From JAKFFN01 sp036675025 (GTDB lineage: Bacteria > Sumerlaeota > Sumerlaeia > Sumerlaeales > Sumerlaeaceae), in NCBI GenBank assembly GCA_036675025.1, contig JAKFFN010000055.1, positions 1 through 64,000 of the forward strand: a DNA stretch of 64,000 bases, written 5' to 3'. Below, piece by piece: positions 18,371-27,242 of the stretch (positions are counted from its first letter, which is position 1; each line of letters starts with the position of its first letter). The position numbers and the translations under genes were made by a program. The notes under the pieces were generated by a model. It searched no databases. It was not told the DNA's origin and worked only from the letters and a program-made list of their open reading frames with translations.

Positions 18371-19777
18371 TTACTCGTAAAGATCCCAGCGTTGGGCTGC
18401 GGTAATATCTTCGAATGGTGGATATTCTGTTATATGAACGTTGATTAGCGCTCGCCACTCATCGGTCTCTAATGTATACCGGCCTGGGGTGACCACGCTT
18501 ACAACTTGGGTGATGTCATCCATTTCTTCGTACACTTCCCCTGGTTCCTCATCAATACCGTAGATAAGGTCGCCATCTACTTCTTCAACATTGGACTCAA
18601 GGCGCAGTTCAGTCTCATTCGGTTGCACTAGATCGTCAAACCACTTCAGGTTTACGGTAACAGAAGTATCCTGCTCCATTTCGACATAGGGAATACTGGC
18701 GTCATCCGCACGCACCTGGTGAATTGGATTTGTAATATTGTAAAGCACTTGTGCCTGCGGCGAGAAAACACGAACGCCAAACACGTACTCTCCATTGCCA
18801 CCACTGCCATCACCATCAAACTCTTCTCGGGCTCTTACCTCTTCCAGGATTATCGTTACGCGCTTGCGACCAAATATCTGAGCACCAATTCCGGCTCTCA
18901 GCCCCTCATAATCTTTAGTGCTCTCATGATTCGTGTGCATGGTGCTTAATGTAGGTTCCAGCCCAAGATAGAGACACTGCGGAGGCAGGTTCTCAAATTG
19001 CGAATCTTCTATTAACTGGACCCCATCATTGGCTTTTTCGCTCAAAAGGGTTATGAAATGCTCGTTAAAGTCATCGTCGCTGGCCAGCCATATATGGACC
19101 GGAAACTGTCCTAAGAAAGGAGAAGAACTGGTTTTTCTCGGGTCGTTAATATGGTTTCTTACCCACTCATACTCCATATGCTCCACGTCAATGCTTGGAG
19201 CATCGTAGAAGTCATCGTAGAATTCTTCAAAGATGTCGCCACCATTGGTGGCTCCATGGTTTCCAGCAATTAAACCTTCAATAACAATCCAGCGTGCTAT
19301 CTTGCCGCTGCTTGCCAACCCCTCAAGATCTTTTTCAATCATGTAACGGCTGATTAATCCGCCAAAGCTGATAGCATAGATATTGGCCTGTTCAGCACCA
19401 CTACGTTGCACAACATGCTCTATGTACTTGGCCATTATCAACGCATAACGTGGAACACCATTTCCAGCAGCATCGACTTCAGTAATATCCTGTGCAGTGT
19501 AGTATGGCGGATGCTGATCGCCGTAATAAGTAGAGTATGCGATCTGATTTGGCGCTGTTGGAGCAATGTCGCCTGTGGGCAACCCTAGGGTATTAGCTAA
19601 CTGCGTAACATATCCCTTGCTAAGGTCAGCACCAAACATGCCGTTTGTTCGGGCGCCGCTTGGATCAAATCCATGAACCACCACTGTGGCTACCTTATCG
19701 GGAGGAAAAGTCGCGGCTGTTGCCAGGGATCCCGCCGCGTTGACGATCAGCAAAGCTGCTATTACAAAGCGCGTCAT
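18371..19777 (-). CDS. Exported alpha/beta-hydrolase (lipase/esterase-like)
   Basis: 468 residues with a signal peptide (MTRFVIAALLIVNAAGSLAT, cleavage near ATAA). The fold begins VATVVVHGFDPSG, an oxyanion-hole HGF motif. The nucleophile elbow is NIYAISFGGLISRY (Ser near residue 136), so the first Gly of the usual G-x-S-x-G is Ala. A later GLIAGNHGATNG and DDDFNEHF supply candidate acid and His residues. The last ~150 residues are beta-rich and acidic (VNLKWFDDL, ITQVVSVVTPGRYTLETDEW) and may be a separate Ig-like or binding domain. Substrate unknown. It is convergent with the FAD-dehydrogenase gene. Confidence 0.75.
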   Translation of the reverse strand: MTRFVIAALLIVNAAGSLATAATFPPDKVATVVVHGFDPSGARTNGMFGADLSKGYVTQLANTLGLPTGDIAPTAPNQIAYSTYYGDQHPPYYTAQDITEVDAAGNGVPRYALIMAKYIEHVVQRSGAEQANIYAISFGGLISRYMIEKDLEGLASSGKIARWIVIEGLIAGNHGATNGGDIFEEFYDDFYDAPSIDVEHMEYEWVRNHINDPRKTSSSPFLGQFPVHIWLASDDDFNEHFITLLSEKANDGVQLIEDSQFENLPPQCLYLGLEPTLSTMHTNHESTKDYEGLRAGIGAQIFGRKRVTIILEEVRAREEFDGDGSGGNGEYVFGVRVFSPQAQVLYNITNPIHQVRADDASIPYVEMEQDTSVTVNLKWFDDLVQPNETELRLESNVEEVDGDLIYGIDEEPGEVYEEMDDITQVVSVVTPGRYTLETDEWRALINVHITEYPPFEDITAAQRWDLYE

Positions 19778-20124
19778 TAGTAGAGACCTCTAAAAGAAAA
19801 AAACCATTGCGCCAACATGTAAATTCTACTGAACTTGCAACAAACTACTGACAAAAGTTGATCAGTACTTAACCATTGCTTAAAGGATAATCAGATAAGG
19901 AAAGGCGAAACTCTAGTTCACCGTTTAAGTCTATTAAGTACAGCACGTTGCCTTAGTATTATTAGGCTAAGTTGCTATAAAGCAATCGCGTTATAGATTA
20001 GACTTGATAACCATAGTTAGAAAGTTTTTTCTGCGCTTTCTCAAATCTCTGGCCGATTTTGCAGAAAAGTCCTATTGGAAAACTTAGCACTTGCGCTGAG
20101 AGAAATCGCGCACAAAAAAAATGG
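19778..20124. other. AT-rich intergenic region upstream of the hydrolase gene
   Basis: About 347 nt, AT-rich and without a plausible gene on either strand. It includes the leader of the leftward hydrolase and the region downstream of tRNA-Glu. I see no convincing terminator or promoter pair. Confidence 0.6.
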
Positions 20125-20197
<73 letters not shown>

Positions 20198-20337
20198 GCA
20201 CCTGATCTCTTTCAAGATCGTTTGCCTATTACAGGGCGAGCCTGAAGGCATTCTGTAAAAGCGAAATTTTCGATAAACTGGCTAACCTGAACGGTCGTCT
20301 GATCTATTCTACGGCGACTTTACTGACTCTGGCAAAT

Positions 20338-20381
20338 AAAGGTCGCCGGACGCGCCAACTTTGGGCTGCCTCCGGCGACGA
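20338..20381 (-). terminator. Terminator of the thioredoxin-like gene
   Basis: On the minus strand, GTCGCCGGA pairs with TCCGGCGAC around an inner GCC/GGC element, followed by CTTTATTT. It begins about 38 nt after the stop codon at 20419. Confidence 0.75.
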
Positions 20382-20418
20382 TCAGACCTGCCAGGCAAAT
20401 CGGGTGTATGGTAGCAGA

Positions 20419-20937
20419 TTAGTTCATGCTTTCCAGACTGCGACCCACCTGGCTAATTGTTCCGGGATCCATCACGCCAGTGTACTGGTACACCGGTGAA
20501 CTGTAGTTGCCCGGAGCGAAGATTACTGTGGTTGGTGTTCCTGCCGAAGCAAAGCGCGCAGTCAGGTTGGGGTTGTAAGCTGATTCTACGCGCACCTTAA
20601 TCGCCCCTCGAAGGGCACGGCGGCTTGAGTTGCTGGCGAGATTGCTTTCCATCTCAGCACAGGCCGGACAACCGTTTTTGGCAATTAAAAGAAAAATCGG
20701 CTTACCTGAGCGCTCTGACTGTCTTACTGCGGATTCAAAACTGGAACCCCACGATCCTGCAACGGAACCGTGAGCGGTGCTGAGCCCAAGTGCCATCAGT
20801 GTAAACATCAGCAACATCACAGATGTGACCATTATCCGCTTAATAGTTACCACCTGTTCAAACACAATCCCGTCATGGGCCACCGCGTGAGCTTGCGGCT
20901 CGTAAGGGATGGCTTTCATTCTCATTGTCGTATTCAT
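20419..20937 (-). CDS. Exported thioredoxin-like protein
   Basis: 172 residues. A ~33-residue polar N-terminus precedes a hydrophobic segment (MVTSVMLLMFTLMALGLS), probably a signal peptide or anchor; an internal ATG at the MVTSV position is an alternative start. The thioredoxin fold follows with FLLIAKNGCPACAEME (Cys90 and Cys93, CPAC active site) and cis-proline in AGTPTTVIF. It likely acts as a periplasmic thiol reductase or disulfide handler. Spacing between the first strand and CxxC resembles the Thioredoxin_7/DUF255-like subfamily (SFESAVRQSERSGKPIFL). It is monocistronic with its own terminator. Confidence 0.85.
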   Translation of the reverse strand: MNTTMRMKAIPYEPQAHAVAHDGIVFEQVVTIKRIMVTSVMLLMFTLMALGLSTAHGSVAGSWGSSFESAVRQSERSGKPIFLLIAKNGCPACAEMESNLASNSSRRALRGAIKVRVESAYNPNLTARFASAGTPTTVIFAPGNYSSPVYQYTGVMDPGTISQVGRSLESMN

Positions 20938-21058
20938 TTCTCTTGTAGTCCTCTTTAGGGTGAAATCAAAAACTCATCTGATTCTATAATCAAATGGCGT
21001 GCCAAAGGGTCTGTCTCTAACGGGGGGAAGATAGGCAGACCTGTATGTCTGAACAACG

Positions 21059-21089
21059 AAAGCCGGCACACCTTAGTGCGCCGGCTGCA
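21059..21089 (-). terminator. Hairpin terminator after the Gfo/Idh gene
   Basis: On the minus strand, AGCCGGCGCAC and GTGTGCCGGCT pair around TAAG (one G-T pair) and are followed by TTCGTTGTTC. It lies about 135 nt after the stop at 21223. It also resembles the genome's GCCGGC palindromes. Confidence 0.6.
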
Positions 21090-21222
21090 AATCGCTAGGT
21101 TCACAAACGGATGTAGGAACAGGCTGTGAGTGCTAATAGAACCTGCTTCACTGAAGCCTGTGAGTCTGGAGGATCTGGTCTAGAGAGATTTTCCGCCCAG
21201 TCTGTATGGGAAGTTTACACGC

Positions 21223-22353
21223 CTACTTTACAACTGCCCAACGCCTTGAAGTCGCACTTCGTTCCACCGCATCCAGAACCTGCTGGCATCTGAGTCCATC
21301 ATTCATATCCGGGAAGACCTGCTTGCGCCTGCCCAATCCATCCAGGAAATCGTGGATGGTGTTTACGAACGTGTGCTGATAACCGATAATGTGCCCCGGA
21401 GGCCACCAGCCCTCCATATAGGGATGAACCGGCTCGGTCACCATTATTTTACGAAATCCCTGGGTTTTGTCAGAGTCTTTAGCAGACCAGAATTGCAGAT
21501 GATTCATATCATCGAAGCTAAATATCAAACTGCCTTTTGACCCATAGATCTCGAACCCGTTCGCGTTCTTCCGCCCGCGCGCAAATCGAGTGGCTTCAAA
21601 AGTCCCTACCGCCCCATTCTCGAAGTTAGCCAGCCAGGAAACAGCATCATCCACGGTAACATTGCCCATTTTCTTAGAGCCAGGTTCTACAGGTCGCTTT
21701 TCTATAAATGTCTTCATCGAGGCACTGACTTCCAGTATCTCACCAACCAGGAACCGTGCGAGATCAGTAATGTGGCTGCCCAAATCCCCGAGGGCGCCGC
21801 TGCCGGTAAGCTTCTTGTCCAGCCGCCATACCATAGGAAAATTCGGGTCGGCAATCCAGTCCTGGAGGTACTGCGCGCGGAAGTGGTAAACCGTACCTAT
21901 TTCACCCGCATCGATGAGCTGCTTCGCTAGGGCGACAGCCGGAATACGGCGATAGTTAAACATAACAAGGCTCGATACATCTGCCTTGTTAACCGCATCA
22001 GTCATTGCCCTGGCCTCTTTCAGGGTATTTCCGATAGGTTTTTCGCAGATGATATGTTTCCCTGCTTTTGCGGCTGCAATTACCTGCTCCTTGTGGGCCC
22101 ACCCCGGTGTACACACATCCACAATATCAATATCAGGGCGATTGATGAGCTGCATGGCGTCAGTTTCATAAGATTCCCAGCCGAACTGCTCGGCAGCCTG
22201 CTTTACAGCCCCTTCATTTCGTCCGCAAATAGCTTTCATTACAGGCTTTACCTTTACGTCTGGAAAATAACGGGCAACATCGCGATAGGCAGCGGAGTGG
22301 GCTTTTCCCATAAATGCATAGCCTATCATGCCGATGTTGAGGGTTTTTGCCAT
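21223..22353 (-). CDS. Gfo/Idh/MocA-family oxidoreductase
   Basis: 376-residue NAD(P)-dependent sugar or cyclitol dehydrogenase family member. The N-terminal Rossmann fold starts LNIGMIGYAFMGKAH. The signature GKHIICEKPIGN carries the catalytic Lys (EKP motif, residue ~99). The C-terminal domain has GSGALGDLGSHITDLARF, whose His is the usual second catalytic residue, and GWWPPGHIIGYQHTF. The specific substrate cannot be assigned. It is divergent from the DnaE-like gene (194 nt between starts) with its own downstream hairpin. A second family member occurs at 39827-40933. Confidence 0.9.
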   Translation of the reverse strand: MAKTLNIGMIGYAFMGKAHSAAYRDVARYFPDVKVKPVMKAICGRNEGAVKQAAEQFGWESYETDAMQLINRPDIDIVDVCTPGWAHKEQVIAAAKAGKHIICEKPIGNTLKEARAMTDAVNKADVSSLVMFNYRRIPAVALAKQLIDAGEIGTVYHFRAQYLQDWIADPNFPMVWRLDKKLTGSGALGDLGSHITDLARFLVGEILEVSASMKTFIEKRPVEPGSKKMGNVTVDDAVSWLANFENGAVGTFEATRFARGRKNANGFEIYGSKGSLIFSFDDMNHLQFWSAKDSDKTQGFRKIMVTEPVHPYMEGWWPPGHIIGYQHTFVNTIHDFLDGLGRRKQVFPDMNDGLRCQQVLDAVERSATSRRWAVVK

Positions 22354-22547
22354 ATCAGTAACCTTTAAAGTGGGAGTGTCTGGTTCGGATAGACCGTGCG
22401 AACGTGCACAGACGTCGGCAAGAAAAACCTTTGTTTTTCTCCGGAAGGAAAAAGCTGCCGATGATTACTTGTAGCGTGTTTATGCTTGCCGAGCAGGTTA
22501 GCAGACCCGCAAGTAGGTCCACAATGTAGTAATAGGTTTGGAATCAG

Positions 22548-25500
22548 TTGGATTTTGTCCATCTTCACGTACACAGTCACTATTCGCCCGATGGAGTAGC
22601 ATCCGTTCGCGAACTGGTGCGTTACGCCGAGCGCCTGGGAATGCGGGCGCTCGCCCTGACGGACCAGGACACTCTCGCCGGTATCCCCGGTTTTTGCGCC
22701 GCCTGTCGGGATTTTGGTATACGCCCGGTTATCGGGTGTGATCTTACTATTGTTCCCATTGCACACGGAACAATAACTCCGGATAGACCTTTTCGTATCG
22801 TACTTCTCGCGGAAACCGAGGCTGGGTACCGTAATCTGGTAAGCCTGGTAAATCTGGCGCATTCCCATTCAAGGCGTGTTAGAATTGACCTCGACGCGCT
22901 GGAAAAGTACTCGGGCGGGCTGATCGCCATGACGGGCAGTTCCTCTTCAGAACTTTATCAACTGCTGCTAAACAACCGTATTGAGGAGACCGAGAACTAC
23001 ATCAGGAAACTTGCCAGAATTTTTGGACGGGAAAACCTGGTGTTTCAGCTGGAAGATGTGGAATCATCGCGACAAAAGCAGATTAACGACCGTACGTTTG
23101 CTCTAAGCGACTTCTTAGGCGTAAGAACAGTGGCTACCAATGCGGTTGCCTTCCTTCGGCCGGAAGACAGTCTTGCCCGCGATTTCCTGCTGCGAGGACG
23201 TTTCCCAAGTTTTCTCCAGTTCCAGGCAGCGCGTGAAACTGCTCACTCGCAGCATTTGGCCAGCGGCATGCAAATGCGCGACAGGTTTATGAAGTATCCC
23301 CGTGCCCTGTATGCCACAGAAGAATTGGCAGATCGCTGTTCTTTCCAGCCGAATTACCAGAAACGCCGTTTCCCTGTACATGATTTTGTGAGAGGCTTCG
23401 ATGCCGACAGCTTCCTTTGGGACCTCACATTTCGGGAGGCGCGGGCCAAGTTCGTTGAGCTTTCTTCCGAAATGAAGAACCGCCTCAATGAAGAATTCGA
23501 CTATATTAAGAGCCACGGGCTTTCAAACAACATGCTGCTGCTTTGGAACATCGCGCAGTTTGTCAGGAAAAACAAAATCAGCGTCGGCGTAGGCCGCGGT
23601 GATATGATCACCAGCCTCGTGGCCTACATCCTTGGAATTACGCGAATCAACCCATTGGATTACAAAATGCGATTCCTGGGTTTTAGCCGTGATAACCAAG
23701 GCGAGCCCGCTCTTTCTGTGGAGATGCCCGTTCGGCACATTGAAGCTCTCCATGAGTTTATGCGAGGCACATTTGGATCAGATTTCTGCAGCGCTGTAGG
23801 CAAGTACACATGGTATCAGCGCCAGGGCCTTGGCCGAGATGTTCGGGCATGGCTGTATGCCAAGCCGGGACGCGTTGATCATGATTCCGAACTTCAGGAG
23901 AATCGAAACCTCAATGTCGACTCTCCCATTGAGGACTTTTTTCCCGGCAAGGTAGACGGCGTGGCCCTTCCCAGTGCCGAGTTTGAGAATTTCCTGCTAT
24001 CGCGCCTCTTGCCGCGCCCGAAAGAACTTGTCCTGGATGAAAACCAGTTTGCGATTTCCTCGGAAAACTTAAACCATCTGACGCCGCGAGTGCCTGTAGA
24101 TGATCAGTTTGTCACCCAGATGGACGGTCAGGCATTCGACCTGTTTCATATTCCTCGTATAACTGTCATTACTGACCCCGTTTTAAACATACTTGATTCC
24201 GCGTCTACATGGGTACGAAAAGAGGAAAACGCAGCCTTTGATTCAGACCGCATTCCCATGGATGACGAAGCAACTTATGAACTTCTCAGCAGAGGGCTTA
24301 CTAACGGCATCGAGCCTTTCAGCAGCATTACGTTAAAAAGTCTTCTCCGGGCCCATCGTCCTAAGAACTTTATGGAGCTCCTTAAAGTAAAAGGTATGGA
24401 ACGGGCGCCGAATAATGAAGGCAAAGGTGACGTCCGTGAGCATGTGCCGGAATGTTTGCTGACCTACCGGTGCGCTTATATTAAGGCACATTATCCCATG
24501 AGCTTCATGGCGGCCCTATTGACCCACACCTTCAGGAACCGTCGCAAGTTTACAGTTATCCTGCGAGAAGCCAAGCAGATGGGTCTGAAAATTCTGCCGC
24601 CGGACATCAACCTGAGCGTGTATGAGTTCAGTCAGGTCCATAAGGCAATCCGTACAGGTCTTTTAGTTGTAACTGGCATGGGGCCAAAGGCCTACGCAGA
24701 ACTGCATGATACGCGCAAAGGCGGCGATTTCAATGATCTTATGGATCTAATCCGGCGAACTGATTCAAAGCTCATCAACACGCGGCTTTTGAGTAACCTT
24801 GTGAAAGTAGGGGCGTTGGATGGCTTCGGATATAAGCGGAGCCAGATGCTGCATATTATAGAGCACGACGTGGAAGCGGCCCGCCGCAATGCCGGATCGC
24901 CCAGCCTGTTTGACGAGCAGGATGATCGGCCACAAACGATCGTTGCCATTGATCCGCCCGATGCACCCGAAATGCCATTGCAGGAGATAATCCGTAACGA
25001 GATAGCTGCAGCCGGATATTGTATTGGATTTGATCAGTTGCTGCTCTATAAAGATCTTGTAGACAAATGCCGGGCACTGGCCCCTGGCGACCTCGTGCCA
25101 CGTATGGTCGGTCGCGAAGTCCATGTGGCTGGGTTTCTCGATCATGTTGAAAGCGACAGCCCGCTTGTAGAGGAGAAAGAACATATTCTTCTCGACCTGG
25201 AAGGCCACGTAGTGACCATGCCTATCAAGATCAGTAGACTTTACGACCAGGCCTTACACGCGAGTGCGCCTGTGCTTATTGGCGGGACAGTACACCGGCG
25301 GAAAGATGAGGTTTATGTAAAAGGTGTGACAGCCTTTACCCTTCGAATGGTACAGGAAATGAGTCAGCATGTTAAGGGGCTTGAACTGGATCTGTCCGGC
25401 GAAGATGCACGAACTGTTCGCTTAATAAAGGGCCTGGTAAGTCATTACCGCGGACAGGGGACAGCTATTACTCTTCAAAATGTGCCCGACGGTACATTTT

Positions 25501-25730
25501 CTAAATGGTACGCCAGGAGTATCGAGAAGACCCTGGTGTTTTTTAGCCCACCGTTCTATTACGCTCTGAAAAAGATATTGCCCGAGCAGCGCATTCGAAT
25601 TGTAGCAGAAGAGGAAATGGATCCGTCGCTGCTTCACGCCTTGTCTCCATTGCGGTATGAAATGCCGGAGGGAGCCACTCGCAAACGTCGCTTTGAGGAA
25701 GATGAGACTCACATTGTCGATGTGTACTGA
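22548..25730 (+). CDS. DnaE-like DNA polymerase III alpha homologue with degenerate polymerase and PHP active sites
   Basis: 1060 residues collinear with bacterial C-family polymerases but probably not a polymerase. Order: PHP domain (FVHLHVHSHYSPDG, residues ~3-16), palm (VGRGDMITSLVAYILGIT, ~347-364), a shortened thumb/fingers region, KAHYPMSFMAALLT and LKILPPDINLS (~645-690), a helix-hairpin-helix (LLSNLVKVGALDGFG, ~750), an OB fold (REVHVAGFLDHVE, ~855) and a C-terminal ~120-residue region. Lost features: the GRGSxAGS loop reads GRGDMITS; the catalytic PDIDIDF reads PALSVEM; HAGG is gone; the RPGP-to-GFNKSHSAAY part of the fingers (~115 residues) is almost wholly deleted. Only the third Asp (AFDLF) remains. 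In PHP, TDHG reads TDQD and NDVHY reads NAVAF. The TTG start is forced by an upstream in-frame stop and by the HxH motif. No imuA/imuB neighbours. Confidence 0.9.
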   Translation: MDFVHLHVHSHYSPDGVASVRELVRYAERLGMRALALTDQDTLAGIPGFCAACRDFGIRPVIGCDLTIVPIAHGTITPDRPFRIVLLAETEAGYRNLVSLVNLAHSHSRRVRIDLDALEKYSGGLIAMTGSSSSELYQLLLNNRIEETENYIRKLARIFGRENLVFQLEDVESSRQKQINDRTFALSDFLGVRTVATNAVAFLRPEDSLARDFLLRGRFPSFLQFQAARETAHSQHLASGMQMRDRFMKYPRALYATEELADRCSFQPNYQKRRFPVHDFVRGFDADSFLWDLTFREARAKFVELSSEMKNRLNEEFDYIKSHGLSNNMLLLWNIAQFVRKNKISVGVGRGDMITSLVAYILGITRINPLDYKMRFLGFSRDNQGEPALSVEMPVRHIEALHEFMRGTFGSDFCSAVGKYTWYQRQGLGRDVRAWLYAKPGRVDHDSELQENRNLNVDSPIEDFFPGKVDGVALPSAEFENFLLSRLLPRPKELVLDENQFAISSENLNHLTPRVPVDDQFVTQMDGQAFDLFHIPRITVITDPVLNILDSASTWVRKEENAAFDSDRIPMDDEATYELLSRGLTNGIEPFSSITLKSLLRAHRPKNFMELLKVKGMERAPNNEGKGDVREHVPECLLTYRCAYIKAHYPMSFMAALLTHTFRNRRKFTVILREAKQMGLKILPPDINLSVYEFSQVHKAIRTGLLVVTGMGPKAYAELHDTRKGGDFNDLMDLIRRTDSKLINTRLLSNLVKVGALDGFGYKRSQMLHIIEHDVEAARRNAGSPSLFDEQDDRPQTIVAIDPPDAPEMPLQEIIRNEIAAAGYCIGFDQLLLYKDLVDKCRALAPGDLVPRMVGREVHVAGFLDHVESDSPLVEEKEHILLDLEGHVVTMPIKISRLYDQALHASAPVLIGGTVHRRKDEVYVKGVTAFTLRMVQEMSQHVKGLELDLSGEDARTVRLIKGLVSHYRGQGTAITLQNVPDGTFSKWYARSIEKTLVFFSPPFYYALKKILPEQRIRIVAEEEMDPSLLHALSPLRYEMPEGATRKRRFEEDETHIVDVY

Positions 25731-25760
25731 CTTGACGATTCCTGCAGCTACCTGCGGCAG

Positions 25761-25982
25761 TTAATCAGGAATGTTAGTCCAGGGATCTTCAACCGTAAGG
25801 GTTCCCGCATAGAAGATTTCCCGTTCCAAGGCTTCAGCGCAGAGAACCATCTCTATGCAGGGCGCTTCGTACCTTGTATCGACCATCTGATCAGCTGTCG
25901 GCAAAATCCGACTTTCCACGGGAATTGGCTCCTTGGTGCGATTCACTTTAGATGTAACTCCATAGATGGCAACGTGTGTCAA
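25761..25982 (-). CDS. Hypothetical small protein (73 aa)
   Basis: A frame from TTG 25982 to 25761 gives an acidic peptide with plausible composition (APCIEMVLCAEALEREIFY and LTVEDPWTNIPD). No family is recognised and no ribosome binding site is evident; a GTG twelve codons in is an alternative. It lies convergent with the DnaE-like gene, 30 nt from its stop. Confidence 0.4.
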   Translation of the reverse strand: MTHVAIYGVTSKVNRTKEPIPVESRILPTADQMVDTRYEAPCIEMVLCAEALEREIFYAGTLTVEDPWTNIPD

Positions 25983-26074
25983 CGGTTATTCGCCAATTTA
26001 TTAGTTATGCACTGTTATTGTGCGATATTAACATATTAGCAGCTTATAGCAAAAGGACGATAGAAAAAATCAGG

Positions 26075-26161
26075 TGGTGCCGGGACCGGGAATCGAACCC
26101 GGATGGCCGTGAGGCCGAGGGATTTTAAGTCCCTTGCGTCTGCCAATTTCGCCATCCCGGC
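26075..26161 (-). tRNA. tRNA-Leu (UAA)
   Basis: On the minus strand the acceptor stem is GCCGGGA / TCCCGGC, with a type II long variable arm (CGGCCTCACGGCC) and T-loop GGTTCGATTCC. The anticodon stem AGGGA/TCCCT encloses CTTAAAA, anticodon TAA (Leu). A 3' CCA is encoded, unlike the tRNA-Glu in this window. Confidence 0.97.
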
Positions 26162-26248
26162 AGCTGCCAAAAAGCATTTTCTATTACGCTACAGGTCTCT
26201 GCAAATTCCCCGCCTGAAAACAAAGCCGCGAATGATGGGAAATTATCC

Positions 26249-26668
26249 TCAATCGTTTATATCGACAACGTCGACATCTGCTGCTCTAAGCAGCGCTTCG
26301 GCTTTCGATGGCGATTGAACACCGAATATAACGAGTTGCGTTCTAGTGGACTTGCCGGAGCAGGTATAGATATAATCCACGTTCAGGCGCGCATCGGAAA
26401 GAATCCTCAGTGCATTATCAAGTGTGCCCGGCTCGTCAAAAAGTTTCATCGCAACCGCCTCACCGATGTCTACGGTAAACCCGCAATCCTCGAGCGCTTC
26501 TGCAGCTACCTTGGCATTATCAACTACCAGGCGCACCCAACCTATTTTCCCTGTACTTGATGCCGCAATCCCCCGGATATTAATGTTGGATTCTGCCAGG
26601 ATTGCAGTAACCTGCGTTAATTGCCCCGGTATATTCTTCAGCTGAACCGACAGTTCAGGTACCGACAT
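26249..26668 (-). CDS. Double ACT-domain protein
   Basis: 139 residues made of two ACT modules (residues ~4-70 and ~71-138), each opening with a ligand-binding signature (LKNIPGQLTQVTAILAESNI and LFDEPGTLDNALRILSDARL). ACT domains bind amino acids and regulate metabolism. Stand-alone double-ACT proteins are usually amino-acid-sensing regulators, sometimes annotated with acetolactate or aspartokinase pathways. No catalytic domain or partner enzyme is nearby. It lies 87 nt downstream of tRNA-Leu in the reverse direction and is probably transcribed independently. Confidence 0.85.
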   Translation of the reverse strand: MSVPELSVQLKNIPGQLTQVTAILAESNINIRGIAASSTGKIGWVRLVVDNAKVAAEALEDCGFTVDIGEAVAMKLFDEPGTLDNALRILSDARLNVDYIYTCSGKSTRTQLVIFGVQSPSKAEALLRAADVDVVDIND

Positions 26669-26880
26669 CGTTTGTCTCCCGCGAATGATACGAGATTCCG
26701 CGTGGTCAACGTGAGAAACACAAGCGAAATCTACAGCGTACGGCGGTGGAAGCTAAGCCTTGGGCAGGAGGTAATATGTGGATTTTACCTTAGACCGATA
26801 ATTATTAATTGAGTTTGGCATAACTTAAGTGATCAACTTTATAAGTAAACAAGACCATTTTCTCATTAGGAGAAACATCA

Positions 26881-27177
26881 ATGAAAGTCGCACTTGAACT
26901 TGGAGAAGTTTTAGACGTTGCGCTAGTTGAAGGTGACCGAATAATCGGTACTTTAAGTCTGGAGCTTAAAGGACTTTCCGGTTCTTCTTCGCGTACGGTA
27001 GGTCGCCCTAGTGGCGCATCCGCAAAAACAGCGTCAACTGCCGCTGATTCCGCGGTTACAGGCCGTCGGCGCAAACGTAAGCCTATGTCTGATGAGGCAC
27101 GTAAGCGGATGGCCGAAGCACAACGCAAACGGTGGGAAAAGTCCCGGTCCTCTGACGGGGAACCAACTAACGAGTAA
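26881..27177 (+). CDS. Small basic protein with a C-terminal Arg/Lys-rich helix (98 aa)
   Basis: ATG 26881 follows a good AGGAG eight nt upstream. The N-terminal 40 residues are a hydrophobic, acidic module (MKVALELGEVLDVALVEGDR). A Ser/Ala/Thr-rich linker contains GRPSG, an AT-hook-like element. The C-terminus has RRRKRKPMSDEARKRMAEAQ followed by KRWEKSR. A helix of this type (MS-x-EARKRMAxAQRKRW) recurs in DNA-associated proteins of several phyla. A nucleic-acid-binding role is inferred, not shown. A bidirectional terminator follows. Confidence 0.75.
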   Translation: MKVALELGEVLDVALVEGDRIIGTLSLELKGLSGSSSRTVGRPSGASAKTASTAADSAVTGRRRKRKPMSDEARKRMAEAQRKRWEKSRSSDGEPTNE

Positions 27178-27196
27178 CTCCAACTGCTTAAAAAGA

Positions 27197-27227
27197 AAAA
27201 CAGCCGGCCTAAACAGCCGGCTGTTTT
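27197..27227. terminator. Bidirectional terminator
   Basis: Perfect 12-bp stem AAAACAGCCGGC / GCCGGCTGTTTT around CTAAACA. T-runs exist in both reading directions. It separates the basic-protein gene (plus) from the permease gene (minus). Confidence 0.92.
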
Positions 27228-27242
27228 CATTTACGCCCCCTT

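Noticed and set aside
22365..22868. Minus-strand frame across the Gfo/Idh - DnaE-like gap
   Set aside because: Overlaps the PHP domain coding region and has no homologous character.
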